The notes: a model not told the origin generated them from the letters alone. Counted from the first letter of the stretch, positions 48,162-56,848 are shown. The stretch: 64,000 bases of DNA from Mycobacterium mantenii (GCF_010731775.1 NZ_AP022590.1:186001-250000), one strand, 5' to 3'. Numbers and translations: made by a program.

Positions 48162-49313
48162 TCACCCCCGCCCCGCCTGGCCCACGAGCTTGACGGCGTC
48201 ACGGTGCATGCGGCCGAAATTGTAGTAGGCCGCGCAGGCCCCTTCCGGCGACACCATGCACGTCCCGATCGGGGTCTCGGGGGTGCAGGCGGTGCCGAAA
48301 ACCTTGCATTCCCAGGGCTTGAGCACGCCCTTGAGCACCTCACCGCACTGACAGGCCTTCGGGTCGGCGACCCGCACGCCGGGCATCGCGTACCGCAGCT
48401 CGGCGTCGAACTCGGCGAAGTCGTCGTGCAGCCGTAGGGCGCTTTGCGAGATGAAGCCCAGCCCGCGCCATTCGAAGTGCGGACGCAGCGCGAACACCTT
48501 GCCCATCAACGCCAAAGCGGCGGGGTTGCCGTGCTCGGGTACCACGCGCTTGTACTGGTTCTCCACTTCGCAGCGGCCCTCGCGGATCTGACGCAGCAGC
48601 ATCGCGACCGAGGCCAGGATGTCGAGTGGCTCAAAACCGGCTACCACCAACGGCTTTCGGTACACCTCCGGTACGAACCGGTAGGGGCGGTTGCCCACCA
48701 CGGTGGACACGTGCCCGGGCCCGATGAACCCCGACAGCCGCAGGTCCGGTGATTCCAGGATGGCCCTGATCGGCGGCACGATGGTGACGTGGTTGCAGAA
48801 GACGCTGAAGTTGGGCAGGCCCAGGTCGCGCGCCCGCACCAGCGTCACCGCGGTCGACGGTGCGGTCGTCTCGAAACCGATGGCGAAGAACACCACCTGC
48901 TTGTCGGGGTTGTCGACCGCGATCTTCAAAGCGTCCAGCGGCGAGTAGACGAACCGCACGTCGGCCCCGCGGGCTTTGGCGTCCAGCAGGCTGCCGTGCG
49001 AACCGGGCACCCGCATCATGTCGCCGAAGCAGGTGAAGATCACGTCGGGCTGGCCGGCCAGCCACATCGCGTCGTCGATGCGGCCCATCGGGATCACGCA
49101 GACCGGGCAGCCGGGGCCGTGCACCAGTTCGACGTTGTCGGGCAGCAGATGCTCGATGCCGTGCCGGTAAATGGTGTGCGTGTGTCCGCCGCACACCTCC
49201 ATGAACTTGAAGGTCTCGCCTCGTCGGGAAGCGGGGTCTCCGGCCAGGTGCTCGATGGCGCCCAGCAGCTTGCGCGCCGCGGCGGGATCGCGGAACTCAT
49301 CGACGAATTTCAT
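48162..49313 (-). CDS. hypD: hydrogenase maturation protein HypD
   Basis: 383 residues. It is the [4Fe-4S] scaffold on which HypC-bound iron receives CO and two CN ligands. The motifs FMEVCGGHTHTIYRHGI, VHGPGCPVCVIP and VFFAIGFETTAPST are present. The cluster cysteines are in the C-terminal block with CQCGEVLKG, WECKVFGTACTPETPIGTC and SPEGACAAYY. It lies between a hypC and the DUF6390-like gene. Confidence 0.96.
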   Translation of the reverse strand: MKFVDEFRDPAAARKLLGAIEHLAGDPASRRGETFKFMEVCGGHTHTIYRHGIEHLLPDNVELVHGPGCPVCVIPMGRIDDAMWLAGQPDVIFTCFGDMMRVPGSHGSLLDAKARGADVRFVYSPLDALKIAVDNPDKQVVFFAIGFETTAPSTAVTLVRARDLGLPNFSVFCNHVTIVPPIRAILESPDLRLSGFIGPGHVSTVVGNRPYRFVPEVYRKPLVVAGFEPLDILASVAMLLRQIREGRCEVENQYKRVVPEHGNPAALALMGKVFALRPHFEWRGLGFISQSALRLHDDFAEFDAELRYAMPGVRVADPKACQCGEVLKGVLKPWECKVFGTACTPETPIGTCMVSPEGACAAYYNFGRMHRDAVKLVGQAGRG

Positions 49314-49324
49314 GTGCGCCCCCT

Positions 49325-49597
49325 CTAGACGATGGCTGAAGAGTCGAAGGCTTGCATTTCGGTGGCGTAGGCGTCACCGAGCTTCTTGATCGCCGCCAGG
49401 GTGAGCAACGCCTCGGTCTCGTCGATCTTGGCCATCGCGAACCCGACGTGCACCAGCACCCAGTCGTCGGGTTCGGGCATGTCGTCGTCCAGCAGCCGAA
49501 TGCTGATCGTGCGCTGGACGCCACTGACGTCCACCTTCGCTAAATAATTTGCAGGATCGGTCATTTCGACGATCCTGCCCGGAATTCCAAGACACAT
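49325..49597 (-). CDS. hypC: hydrogenase maturation chaperone HypC (copy 2)
   Basis: 90 residues from ATG 49597, with a gggagg site upstream. It begins MCLGIPGRIVEMTD with the essential Cys2 and has DVSGVQRTISIRLL and DDWVLVHVGFAMAKIDE. It carries the Fe(CN)2CO unit between HypD and the large subunit. It lies immediately upstream of hypD and is distinct from the other hypC at 54605-54868. Confidence 0.93.
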   Translation of the reverse strand: MCLGIPGRIVEMTDPANYLAKVDVSGVQRTISIRLLDDDMPEPDDWVLVHVGFAMAKIDETEALLTLAAIKKLGDAYATEMQAFDSSAIV

Positions 49598-49618
49598 CTG
49601 AGGCCTCCCTTCCTTTCT

Positions 49619-49666
49619 GGTGGCGACCCGCCGCGCCCGGCTTACGCCGCGCTTGCGATCGCCACG
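49619..49666. repeat. single copy of the 54-bp MIRU-like element between hypE and hypC
   Basis: ggtggcgacccgccgcgccc continuing to ggcttacgccgcgcttgcga and tcgccacg. Close to the unit of the 41436-41738 array. It splits the maturation operon between hypE and hypC. Confidence 0.7.
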
Positions 49667-49668
49667 CC

Positions 49669-50769
49669 CTAGCAGATCCGCGGCAGCGGGTCGCCGACGA
49701 GCATGTCGACAATCCGTGTTCCGCCGAATCCTGTTCGCAGCACCACGCTTTCGGCGGGTTCGGTGACGATTTCCCCGACGTCGGCAGCGTCGGCGCCCAG
49801 CGGATGCGAATGCAACGCGTCCAGCCCGGCCTGAGCCTCCTGCGGGTCGACGACGGCGACCAACTTGCCCTCGTTGGCGACGTAGAGCGGGTCGATACCG
49901 AGCAGTTCGCAGGCGCCATTTACCATGGGCGCCACCGGGAGTCGCTCCTCGTGCAGCAACACTCCCAGGCCGCAGGCCTGAGCCAACTCGTTGCACACCG
50001 TGCCCACGCCGCCCCGCGTCGCGTCACGCATCCATCGGGTGGACGGGGCGGCGGCCATCAGCAACTCCACCAACGGGCTCACCGATGCGGTGTCGGAGAC
50101 GATATCGGCCTCGATCGCCAGGTCGCCCCTGGCCAGCATCACCGCCATGCCGTGATCACCCATCGACCCCGACAGCAACACCCTGTCTCCGGCGCGCACC
50201 GACTGCGCCGACAACGCGCGGCCCGCGGGGATGACGCCGGTCCCGGCGGTGGTGATGAACAGGCCGTCGGCCGCGCCCCTGGGCACCACCTTGGTGTCGC
50301 CGGTGACGACCTGCACACCGGCGGCCGCGGCCGCGGCGGCCATGTCGGCGACGATCTCCTTCAATTCGGCGATGGGGAAACCCTCTTCGAGCACGAACGC
50401 CGCCGAGATCCAGGACGGCACGGCGCCGGCCACCGCCAGGTCGTTGCAGGTGCCGTGGATGGCGAGTTCACCGATGGATCCGCCGGGAAACCGGCGGGGT
50501 TGCACCACAAACGAATCCGTCGACAGCGCCACCCGTTCGCCGCTGGGCAGGGGCAGGACGGCGCTGTCGCCCAGCGACTCCAGCAGCGGGTTACGAAACG
50601 CCTCCACGAATACCGCGTCCACCAGTGCGGCCGACGCCTTGCCGCCCGCGCCGTGCGCCAGGGTCACGTGGTCGTCGAGCAGCCGGGGGCGCCGCCGGCG
50701 AAACGACTCGATCCGTTCGATCACGTCGCCTTCGCCGAACCGCGGCCCCGACGAAAGGTACTTGTTCAT
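49669..50769 (-). CDS. hypE: hydrogenase maturation protein HypE
   Basis: 366 residues of the PurM/ThiL fold. It dehydrates the carbamoylated C-terminal Cys to thiocyanate and donates CN to HypD-bound iron. Motifs: TLAHGAGGKAS, LSTDSFVVQPRRFPGGSIG, HGTCNDLAVAGA and DATRGGVGTV. The C-terminus is DPLPRIC, with the required terminal PRxC cysteine. ATG overlaps the stop of the SIS gene by 4 bp. Confidence 0.96.
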   Translation of the reverse strand: MNKYLSSGPRFGEGDVIERIESFRRRRPRLLDDHVTLAHGAGGKASAALVDAVFVEAFRNPLLESLGDSAVLPLPSGERVALSTDSFVVQPRRFPGGSIGELAIHGTCNDLAVAGAVPSWISAAFVLEEGFPIAELKEIVADMAAAAAAAGVQVVTGDTKVVPRGAADGLFITTAGTGVIPAGRALSAQSVRAGDRVLLSGSMGDHGMAVMLARGDLAIEADIVSDTASVSPLVELLMAAAPSTRWMRDATRGGVGTVCNELAQACGLGVLLHEERLPVAPMVNGACELLGIDPLYVANEGKLVAVVDPQEAQAGLDALHSHPLGADAADVGEIVTEPAESVVLRTGFGGTRIVDMLVGDPLPRIC

Positions 50770-51437
50770 GCGGCCCCCAAATCTTGATCACCGAGTCGTT
50801 CGTGAACCGTCAGCCACAATTGATAGCCGAGCAGCGCTTGCGATTCCTGAATCCGGTGCACGCTCTGCGAACGAACGATGAAGCAGGCGTTCACGTCTGG
50901 GTTGTTCGCGAACGCGCCCCCGTCGTAGCCGGCGAAACCGATGGTGTACAGGCCGCGCCGGCGTGCCTCGGCGAGCGCGGTCAGCAGGTTGGGCGAATTG
51001 CCGCTGGTCGACATCGCGATCGCGATGTCCCCGTCCTGCGCGCGGGCGATCAGCTGCCGGGCGAACACCAGCTCGAACCCGACGTCGTTGCCCAGCGCGG
51101 TCAGGATCGCCTGGTCGGCGGTCAACGACCACGCCGGCAGCGGCTTGCCCAGGGGTGGCCGCGCGAACAATCCCGCCAGCGTGGTGCAGTCGGTGCAGCT
51201 GCCGCCGTTGCCGAAGGTGAACATCCGTCCGCCGGCGGCGAATCGGCGAGCCATCTCGGCGGCGGCCGTCGCCAGCAGGTCGGCGTTGCCTTCCAGCGTG
51301 GAACGCCGCAGTGCCAGGCTTTCGGACGCTTTGGCTTGTGCGGACGTGGCCAGGTCGGCGAGCAACGCGGAAGGGTCGTCTTCCTCGGCGTCGATGAACG
51401 GGTACAAGAAGTTGGTGGGCTCGTCGGTAGGACTCAT
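50766..51437 (-). CDS. SIS-domain (GmhA-like) protein with a CxxC in the sugar-binding loop
   Basis: 223 residues. The SIS fold is clear: FTFGNGGSCTDCTTLAGLF matches the GNGGSAADAQH loop of sedoheptulose-7-phosphate isomerase, and IAIAMSTSGNSPNLLTAL is the second phosphosugar loop. In the first loop two Cys (81 and 84) replace the usual Ala-Ala/Gln region, forming CTDC. Start and stop overlap neighbours by 4 bp, so it belongs to the hydrogenase operon. Heptose metabolism would be odd here; a role in maturation (ligand or metal handling) or loss of catalysis is inferred. Confidence 0.78.
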   Translation of the reverse strand: MSPTDEPTNFLYPFIDAEEDDPSALLADLATSAQAKASESLALRRSTLEGNADLLATAAAEMARRFAAGGRMFTFGNGGSCTDCTTLAGLFARPPLGKPLPAWSLTADQAILTALGNDVGFELVFARQLIARAQDGDIAIAMSTSGNSPNLLTALAEARRRGLYTIGFAGYDGGAFANNPDVNACFIVRSQSVHRIQESQALLGYQLWLTVHERLGDQDLGAA

Positions 51438-52222
51438 GAAACACCTTCTCGCTCTTCGTCGTCGCGGTCTGATGGCCCCGCTGCTCGGATCTCGGCTACG
51501 CCGGCATCGTCGTCGTCGCCGACGCGGCTGATTGCCATGCCGGCGTGCACCAGCACCAGCTCGCCGGGCGCCACCGGGTCGAGGAGAGTGGTGATGACGC
51601 CCTCGACTCCCCGGGCGGTGCGCACCCGTGCCTGGCCGTCGGCCGCGGCGCTCACCACTTCGCCCAGCCGGCCTTCGTCGCTGCACGTCACACACACCTC
51701 GTCGTCGCAGCGCTGGGGTTTGAGCAGCCCGGGATGCTCGAAGCACACATGGGTCAGCTCCCACAGCAGGTGGTAGAACAGCACGAAGCCGCCGGTGGCG
51801 GACACGCGCGGATCGGGATCGTCTAGCCAGAGCACGTGATCGGCCATCGCGGCCGCGGGTGGATCGCCGCTGCCGATCCAGATCGTGGTGGCCCCCCAGG
51901 CCGGGGCGCGCCGCATCACCGATCGCACCTGAGCGTGGTCCGCTCCCGCGATCGCGACCACGATGTCGCCGGGTCGCACCGATACCCGCACCAGGTCCAC
52001 CAGATCCGGTCCGGTCAGCGCTACGGCCGGCAGGGCCCGCTTGCCCATGATCACCGGATGGACGAATTCGACCGCGATGTGCAGCGCATGGGGTTCCCAG
52101 GACGGCGCGATGGACCACATGGTGGCGCCCGCCGCGAATCGCTTGGCCAGCGTCAGTGCGGTGGCGGCCAGGTCTTCGGCCAGTTCGGCGCTCAGCCCGC
52201 GATCGATGGCGGTGGTGATCAT
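51434..52222 (-). CDS. SIS-like domain fused to a HypC-type domain
   Basis: 262 residues. Residues 1-165 resemble a SIS domain (GLSAELAEDLAATALTLAKR, VSVRPGDIVVAIAGAD, WGATTIWIGSG). Residues 172-235 are a HypC/HupF-type beta-barrel: CDDEVCVTCSDEGRLGEVV and then APGELVLVHAGMAISRV. The HypC Cys, normally residue 2 of the free protein, is internal here (Cys172, 177 and 180 cluster). It overlaps hypF and the separate SIS gene by 4 bp at each end. Probably a maturation factor that pairs with the neighbouring SIS protein. The architecture suggests delivery of iron or a ligand; no activity is shown. Confidence 0.75.
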   Translation of the reverse strand: MITTAIDRGLSAELAEDLAATALTLAKRFAAGATMWSIAPSWEPHALHIAVEFVHPVIMGKRALPAVALTGPDLVDLVRVSVRPGDIVVAIAGADHAQVRSVMRRAPAWGATTIWIGSGDPPAAAMADHVLWLDDPDPRVSATGGFVLFYHLLWELTHVCFEHPGLLKPQRCDDEVCVTCSDEGRLGEVVSAAADGQARVRTARGVEGVITTLLDPVAPGELVLVHAGMAISRVGDDDDAGVAEIRAAGPSDRDDEEREGVS

Positions 52223-54603
52223 CGCGTCAACCCCTCCTCCTGCGCGATCAGCGCCGAGACCGCGGCCTGGCCCAGGGCCAGCCCGCCGTCGTTCGGCGGC
52301 ACGATGTGATGGGTGAGCACCTCAAAACCGTTCTGCTGCAGTCGGGTACGGCAGGCGTCGAGCAACAGGATGTTCTGGAACACCCCGCCGGTGAGGCCCA
52401 CCAGGGTGGTGCCGCCCGCCACCTGGGTGACCGCCTCGGCGACCGCGACGGCGACCGCCTGGTGAAAAGCCGCGGCCAGCAACGCCGGCGGTGTCCCGGC
52501 GTGCACCGCCGAGACCATGGTCTGCACCATCGGAGCCGGATCGATCACCCCGTCGGGACGCACCGCCAGCGGCAGCGACGGCAGCGTGCCCGTCCCACCG
52601 GCCGACTGCGCCAGCGCCTCGAGCTCGATCGCGGCCTGCCCCTCGTAGTCGATGCGGTGCCGCACCCCGAGCAGGGACGCGACGGCGTCGAACAGGCGGC
52701 CAACGCTCGAACACGGCATGCAGCCCGCCCCGGTCTCCAATTGCGAACGGGTGAGCCGCAGTTCGTCGGCCGTCGCGGCGGCCACCGGCGCCAGGTCGGG
52801 GGTCCAGTCGATGTCGGCTGTCCACAACTGGGACAGCGCCATCCGCCACGGGTTGCGCACCGCCGCGTCGCCGCCGGGCAGCGGCACCGCCAACAGGTGA
52901 CCGGCCCGAACGAAACGGTGGCTTCGGGTTCCGAGGGCGAGGATCTCGCCGCCCCAGATGGTTTCGTCGCAGCCGTAACCGGTGCCGTCGAAGGAGACCC
53001 CGATGACGGGTTCGCCGATGCGCCCGTGTTCGGCCAGCAGCGACACCACATGGGCGTGGTGGTGCTGGACCAGGTCCAGCGGGCGCTCGTGCGCGTGGCG
53101 CTCGGCCCAGCTTCGAGTGTGATAGCCCGGATGCAGGTCGGCGGCCAATCGGACCGGCCGGCCGCGGATCTCGCTGAGCTGGGTCACCGCACGCTCGAAT
53201 GCGCGCAGCGTCTCCCAGGTGGCCATGTCGCCGATGTGGCCGGACAGGTAGGCCCGGCCGCCGTCGGTGAGGCAGAACGTGTTCTTCAGTTCGCCGCCCA
53301 CGGCGAGCACGGCGGGGGCGGGCCACCCAAGGCTCAAGTCGACCGGCAGCGGCGCATACCCGCGGGACCGGCGAATCGGCAGTTCGTGCGCACCTTGGTC
53401 GTCCCGGACCACGCGCACCACCGAGTCGTCGCACGGCACATGGATTCCCCGGTCGTGGTCGAGGACCGCGTCACACAGCGTCGGAAGTCGTTGCGCGGCA
53501 TCTTCATCGGTGAAGCAGATGGGCTCGTCGGAGCGGTTGGCGCTGGTGAGGACCAGCGCGTCGGGTATCGGCCCGGCGCTGCCGGGTATCGGTGCCAGCA
53601 GCAGGTGATGGATGGGGGAGTACGGCAGCATCAGCCCCAGCAGCGGGCTGCCGGGCGCGACGGCGTCGGCGACCGGCGCGTCGGCGCGCCGGCGCAGCAA
53701 GACGATCGGACGGGCCGGACCGGACAGCACCGCGGCCTCGGTGTCGTCGACGTGGGCGTAGCGGCGCGCCACGTCGAGATTGCGCACCAGCATGGCAAAC
53801 GGTTTGGCGCCGCGCGCTTTCCGTGCCCGCAGGGTGGCAACCGCTGTCGCGGCATCGACGGCGCAGGCCAAGTGGTAGCCGCCGATTCCCTTGATGGCCA
53901 CCACCGCGCCGGTCGCCAGCGCGGCCTGGGCGGCGGCCAGTGCCCCATCCGAGCCGTTCACCCGCCCGGCCGGCGATCCGAACCACAGGCTCGGCCCGCA
54001 GTCCGGGCAGGCGATCGGCTGCGCGTGGAAGCGGCGATTCGCCGGATTGTGATATTCGTCGGCGCAGCGCGCACACATCGCGAACGCCGACATCGTGGTG
54101 GCGGGCCGGTCGTAGGGCAATGCCGTGATGATGGTGAACCGCGGCCCGCAGTTGGTGCAGGTCACGAACGGGTGCCGGTAACGCCGGTTGAGCGGGTCGA
54201 ACAGTTCGGCGACGCAGTCGTCGCACACCGCGACGTCGGGCGGGATCGGGGTGGTGGTGCCCGCGGCGAATTGGCTTGCCGCGATCGAGAATTCGGTTGG
54301 TAAGCCGGGCTCGGCCGTGACGTCTGCGACGCGGACCCCGGTGATCCGCGCCAGGGGCGGCGCCTCGGCGCGCAGCCGTCGGCCGAACTCCGCGACCCGG
54401 GCGGGCCGGCCCTGCACCTCGAGAAAAACCGCACCCGAGTCGTTACCGACGAATCCGGCCAGCCCCAGCTCGGTCGCGATCCGATGCACGAACGGACGGA
54501 AGCCGACCCCCTGGACCACGCCGGTGACCGTGATGCGCTGCCGCACCGGGGTTTCAGCGGAGCCGACCCGCAACAGCGGGGGGGATTCGGCCACTTTGGT
54601 CAT
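52219..54603 (-). CDS. hypF: carbamoyltransferase HypF
   Basis: 794 residues. It makes carbamoyl-adenylate from carbamoyl phosphate and loads HypE with the CN precursor. Domains in order: acylphosphatase (about 20-110, TGVVQGVGFRPFVHRIA), two zinc fingers with four CxxC pairs (CDDC, CTNC, CARC, CPDC, about 125-200), YrdC-like (about 210-400, VAIKGIGGYHLACA) and Kae1-like carbamoyltransferase (about 410-794, HHHAHVVSLLAEHG, SFDGTGYG, GLTGGVFQN). Complete and full length. It starts 1 bp after the hypC stop. Confidence 0.96.
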   Translation of the reverse strand: MTKVAESPPLLRVGSAETPVRQRITVTGVVQGVGFRPFVHRIATELGLAGFVGNDSGAVFLEVQGRPARVAEFGRRLRAEAPPLARITGVRVADVTAEPGLPTEFSIAASQFAAGTTTPIPPDVAVCDDCVAELFDPLNRRYRHPFVTCTNCGPRFTIITALPYDRPATTMSAFAMCARCADEYHNPANRRFHAQPIACPDCGPSLWFGSPAGRVNGSDGALAAAQAALATGAVVAIKGIGGYHLACAVDAATAVATLRARKARGAKPFAMLVRNLDVARRYAHVDDTEAAVLSGPARPIVLLRRRADAPVADAVAPGSPLLGLMLPYSPIHHLLLAPIPGSAGPIPDALVLTSANRSDEPICFTDEDAAQRLPTLCDAVLDHDRGIHVPCDDSVVRVVRDDQGAHELPIRRSRGYAPLPVDLSLGWPAPAVLAVGGELKNTFCLTDGGRAYLSGHIGDMATWETLRAFERAVTQLSEIRGRPVRLAADLHPGYHTRSWAERHAHERPLDLVQHHHAHVVSLLAEHGRIGEPVIGVSFDGTGYGCDETIWGGEILALGTRSHRFVRAGHLLAVPLPGGDAAVRNPWRMALSQLWTADIDWTPDLAPVAAATADELRLTRSQLETGAGCMPCSSVGRLFDAVASLLGVRHRIDYEGQAAIELEALAQSAGGTGTLPSLPLAVRPDGVIDPAPMVQTMVSAVHAGTPPALLAAAFHQAVAVAVAEAVTQVAGGTTLVGLTGGVFQNILLLDACRTRLQQNGFEVLTHHIVPPNDGGLALGQAAVSALIAQEEGLTR

Positions 54604-54604
54604 G

Positions 54605-54868
54605 TCAACCCGCCTCCGAGGAAGCGGTGTCGGTGCGGCCCCGGCCCATCAGCTCCAGGCCGGCCATGGCCTGTTCGGCCCCGGCCTGATCCGTCTTCTC
54701 CACGACGAAGCCCATGTGAATGATCACCCAGTCGCCCGGTGCGAACGTCTCCTCCGGCAACATGCCGACGTTGACCTTGCGCTGTTCGCCGGTGACGTCA
54801 GCCAATGCGAGCTGCCCCTCGAAACCGTCCAACATTCCGATGATCCGCCCGGGTATGCCCAAACACAT
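54605..54868 (-). CDS. hypC: hydrogenase maturation chaperone HypC (copy 1)
   Basis: 87 residues, MCLGIPGRIIGMLDGF with Cys2, then ADVTGEQRKVNVGML and GDWVIIHMGFVVEKTD. The protein is clearly different from copy 2 (for example after residue 12), so the two are old paralogues rather than a recent duplication. It follows the protease gene by 3 bp. Confidence 0.93.
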   Translation of the reverse strand: MCLGIPGRIIGMLDGFEGQLALADVTGEQRKVNVGMLPEETFAPGDWVIIHMGFVVEKTDQAGAEQAMAGLELMGRGRTDTASSEAG

Positions 54869-54871
54869 GGC

Positions 54872-55369
54872 TCAGTCCTCCTTTTCGGTCACCGCAGGTG
54901 TCGCCCCGTGCAACGCCGCGACGATCTCTTCGACCGCCCGCGCCGCGCGGGGAACTGCCTGCGCGACCGGTTCGGTCAGGCCGATGCCCTCCTCGATGCT
55001 GCCCGCCTCGCAACCGACGACCACGGTGTAGGGCGGATGGCCGCCCAGCGCGCGCAGGCTGGCGAACACCGCGGCAGGATCCATGCTGTGACCGTCCAGG
55101 CCGTTGTTCTCGGGTGACGAATCGTGGTCGGCCTGAAAGACGTGCAATGTGCCGGGATGGCCCTGGCTGGGCACGGCGTCGACAAGAACCAGCGCGGCCC
55201 ACTCCTCGAGCAGGTCATAGGCCAGGTGCATGCCCCTGATCCCGTAGTCGATGACCTGGACCGTCGGATCATCTGGGGGCAGTTCGGCGTTACGGACCAC
55301 TTCGGAGCCGAACCCGTCGTCCCCCAGGAAGATGTTGCCTATCCCGGCCACCAGGATGCGCGCTGTCAT
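54872..55369 (-). CDS. hydrogenase maturation endopeptidase (HyaD/HybD family)
   Basis: 165 residues. It removes the C-terminal tail of the large subunit once nickel is in place. The family motifs are ILVAGIGNIFLGDDGFGSEV (acidic nickel-sensing residue in the DDGFG part), LVDAVPSQGHPG and LDGHSMDPAAVF (His ligand). Length is standard. It matches the uncleaved tail predicted on the large subunit at 59087. Confidence 0.93.
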   Translation of the reverse strand: MTARILVAGIGNIFLGDDGFGSEVVRNAELPPDDPTVQVIDYGIRGMHLAYDLLEEWAALVLVDAVPSQGHPGTLHVFQADHDSSPENNGLDGHSMDPAAVFASLRALGGHPPYTVVVGCEAGSIEEGIGLTEPVAQAVPRAARAVEEIVAALHGATPAVTEKED

Positions 55370-55384
55370 GGTGGTACCCGTCGG

Positions 55385-55504
55385 TTACATCCGCCTCAAC
55401 TTGAGATAGCGGCGCGCATCCGGCACGGATACCACGCCGAGTGCCAGCGCGACCGCGGCCACCAGCGCGATGATGGCGATGAAGATCCAACCTAGGATTT
55501 CCAT
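55385..55504 (-). CDS. 39-residue single-pass membrane peptide of the hydrogenase operon (DUF6893-like)
   Basis: A 40-codon frame with a strong aggag site 8 bases before the ATG at 55504. The peptide has one transmembrane helix (WIFIAIIALVAAVALALG), then VVSVPDARRYLKLRRM, a positively charged end expected in the cytoplasm. Tight packing between two operon genes and a good ribosome site support translation. It could anchor the soluble hydrogenase or its electron carrier to the membrane; this is inference. Confidence 0.7.
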   Translation of the reverse strand: MEILGWIFIAIIALVAAVALALGVVSVPDARRYLKLRRM

Positions 55505-55516
55505 GGTGAACTCCTT

Positions 55517-56848
55517 TCAGGGGCTTTTGCTGTGCTGCGATTGCAGCGGCTCGATTTCGTCGGGGGAGAAGTACAGGTAGCGGCCGTACCAGTCGTGCAG
55601 GTCCGCAGCCGGGTCCTCATCGACAACGACGCCGACGTGCTTGTTGCCCTCGACATCCTCGTGCACCGACGTGACGCGGGCGGTCTTGTCGGCGACGAAG
55701 ATGTCCTGCGCGTCTGCGTTGCGCCGTGGCCGCAATCGGACCTTGCTGCCCCGCGCTATCCGGACCCCATTCACCAGGACGGCGTCGATTTCGGGCCGGA
55801 CGGCGTTGTCGGCCAATGGATCCCACCAATCCACCCCGGCGGGAATCTCGGGCACCAGGCCGGCGGACGCCCCGAGCGAGTGCGGATCGCGCAGCACGCC
55901 GTGCAGCCGGGCCATCGCCTCGGGTGACATGGCGTCACATTCGTCGATGATGCGTGCGGCCCGCGGGTCGGTCGCCCGGGCCTGCGCCTTCTCTTCGTCC
56001 GTCATGGTCATGACGCGCAGTGTGAGGATCTCGTCGATCTCCGTGCAGTCGTACAGGGCGGTGTCGCTCTGCTCGGCGACCTCGGGGTGGTCGTAGAGGA
56101 TGATCGGTGAGATCAGCAGCATGTCGTTGGCGCCCGGCGGGCCGGCCAGCACCGGGAAGCAGCGCTGCTGGCGGCACTTCGACACCGCTTCGGTCGCCGC
56201 CTGCGGCGGCTCCAGCAACGAAATGAACTGGCCGCCAATCACTTCGGCAATGATGTGCGTGCCGATCATCGATCGTGCGATGGCGTCCTCCTTGTCGCGG
56301 GCGGGCGCGCCGGCGTTGCTGATTCGCACCGAAACCCGCTGAAGGTCGCCGTCGGGCTCGCTGGCGACGGTCATCGCGCCCCACACCTCCTGCCGTTGGC
56401 GCACCAGGCGTCCGCCGTCTAGGTATTCGACGTCGCTCGACGCGTCCGCCGCCACCGACAGCGTCCGTTGCCGGCCGTCGAGCGCGATAGGGCCGAAGGA
56501 CCTTTCACACTCCACCGCTTCGTCCCAGGTCAGCCACGACCCGGCGGGGGTCCTCAACTCGTCGACGGGCTCGAAGTCGCCATCGCCCGTTGTCCGCTCG
56601 GCCCGCCGGTGCTGCAACTGCAGAAAACGCACCACCAGTGTCACCGCCGGTGCGCCGTCGACCACGAACTCCGCGGACAGCGTGTCGTCCTCGCCGAGCC
56701 CGGCTGCGGCGGCCCCCGGTGGACCCAAAACTCCAAACTGCCAACGTGATTGGTTCTTGCTCGACGTCCCTCGATACGGGTAGAGCAGGTATCCCTCGTA
56801 GAGCACGGCGTCGGCGACGGCGCGGGCCCGATCCCAGCTCGATGTCAT
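55517..56848 (-). CDS. uncharacterised hydrogenase-cluster protein, 443 residues
   Basis: Start taken at ATG 56848, which overlaps the previous stop in ATGA. No membrane helix. The N-terminal half begins AVADAVLYEGYLLYPYRGTS and contains mostly beta-type sequence (FLQLQHRRAE, VWGAMTVASEPDG); the middle has FISLLEPPQAATEAVSKC and ILYDHPEVAEQS; the C-terminal part has a KVRLRPRRNADAQDIFVADK segment and ends DWYGRYLYFSPDEIEPL. The tail resembles a small beta-barrel. No known catalytic motif was recognised. Operon position suggests a structural or assembly role specific to group 1h hydrogenases. Confidence 0.68.
   Translation of the reverse strand: MTSSWDRARAVADAVLYEGYLLYPYRGTSSKNQSRWQFGVLGPPGAAAAGLGEDDTLSAEFVVDGAPAVTLVVRFLQLQHRRAERTTGDGDFEPVDELRTPAGSWLTWDEAVECERSFGPIALDGRQRTLSVAADASSDVEYLDGGRLVRQRQEVWGAMTVASEPDGDLQRVSVRISNAGAPARDKEDAIARSMIGTHIIAEVIGGQFISLLEPPQAATEAVSKCRQQRCFPVLAGPPGANDMLLISPIILYDHPEVAEQSDTALYDCTEIDEILTLRVMTMTDEEKAQARATDPRAARIIDECDAMSPEAMARLHGVLRDPHSLGASAGLVPEIPAGVDWWDPLADNAVRPEIDAVLVNGVRIARGSKVRLRPRRNADAQDIFVADKTARVTSVHEDVEGNKHVGVVVDEDPAADLHDWYGRYLYFSPDEIEPLQSQHSKSP

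Noticed and set aside
50766..51437. SIS protein taken as a heptose isomerase for cell-envelope sugars
   Set aside because: Operon overlap with hypE and the SIS-HypC gene and the CTDC loop argue against a plain GmhA; kept as uncertain.
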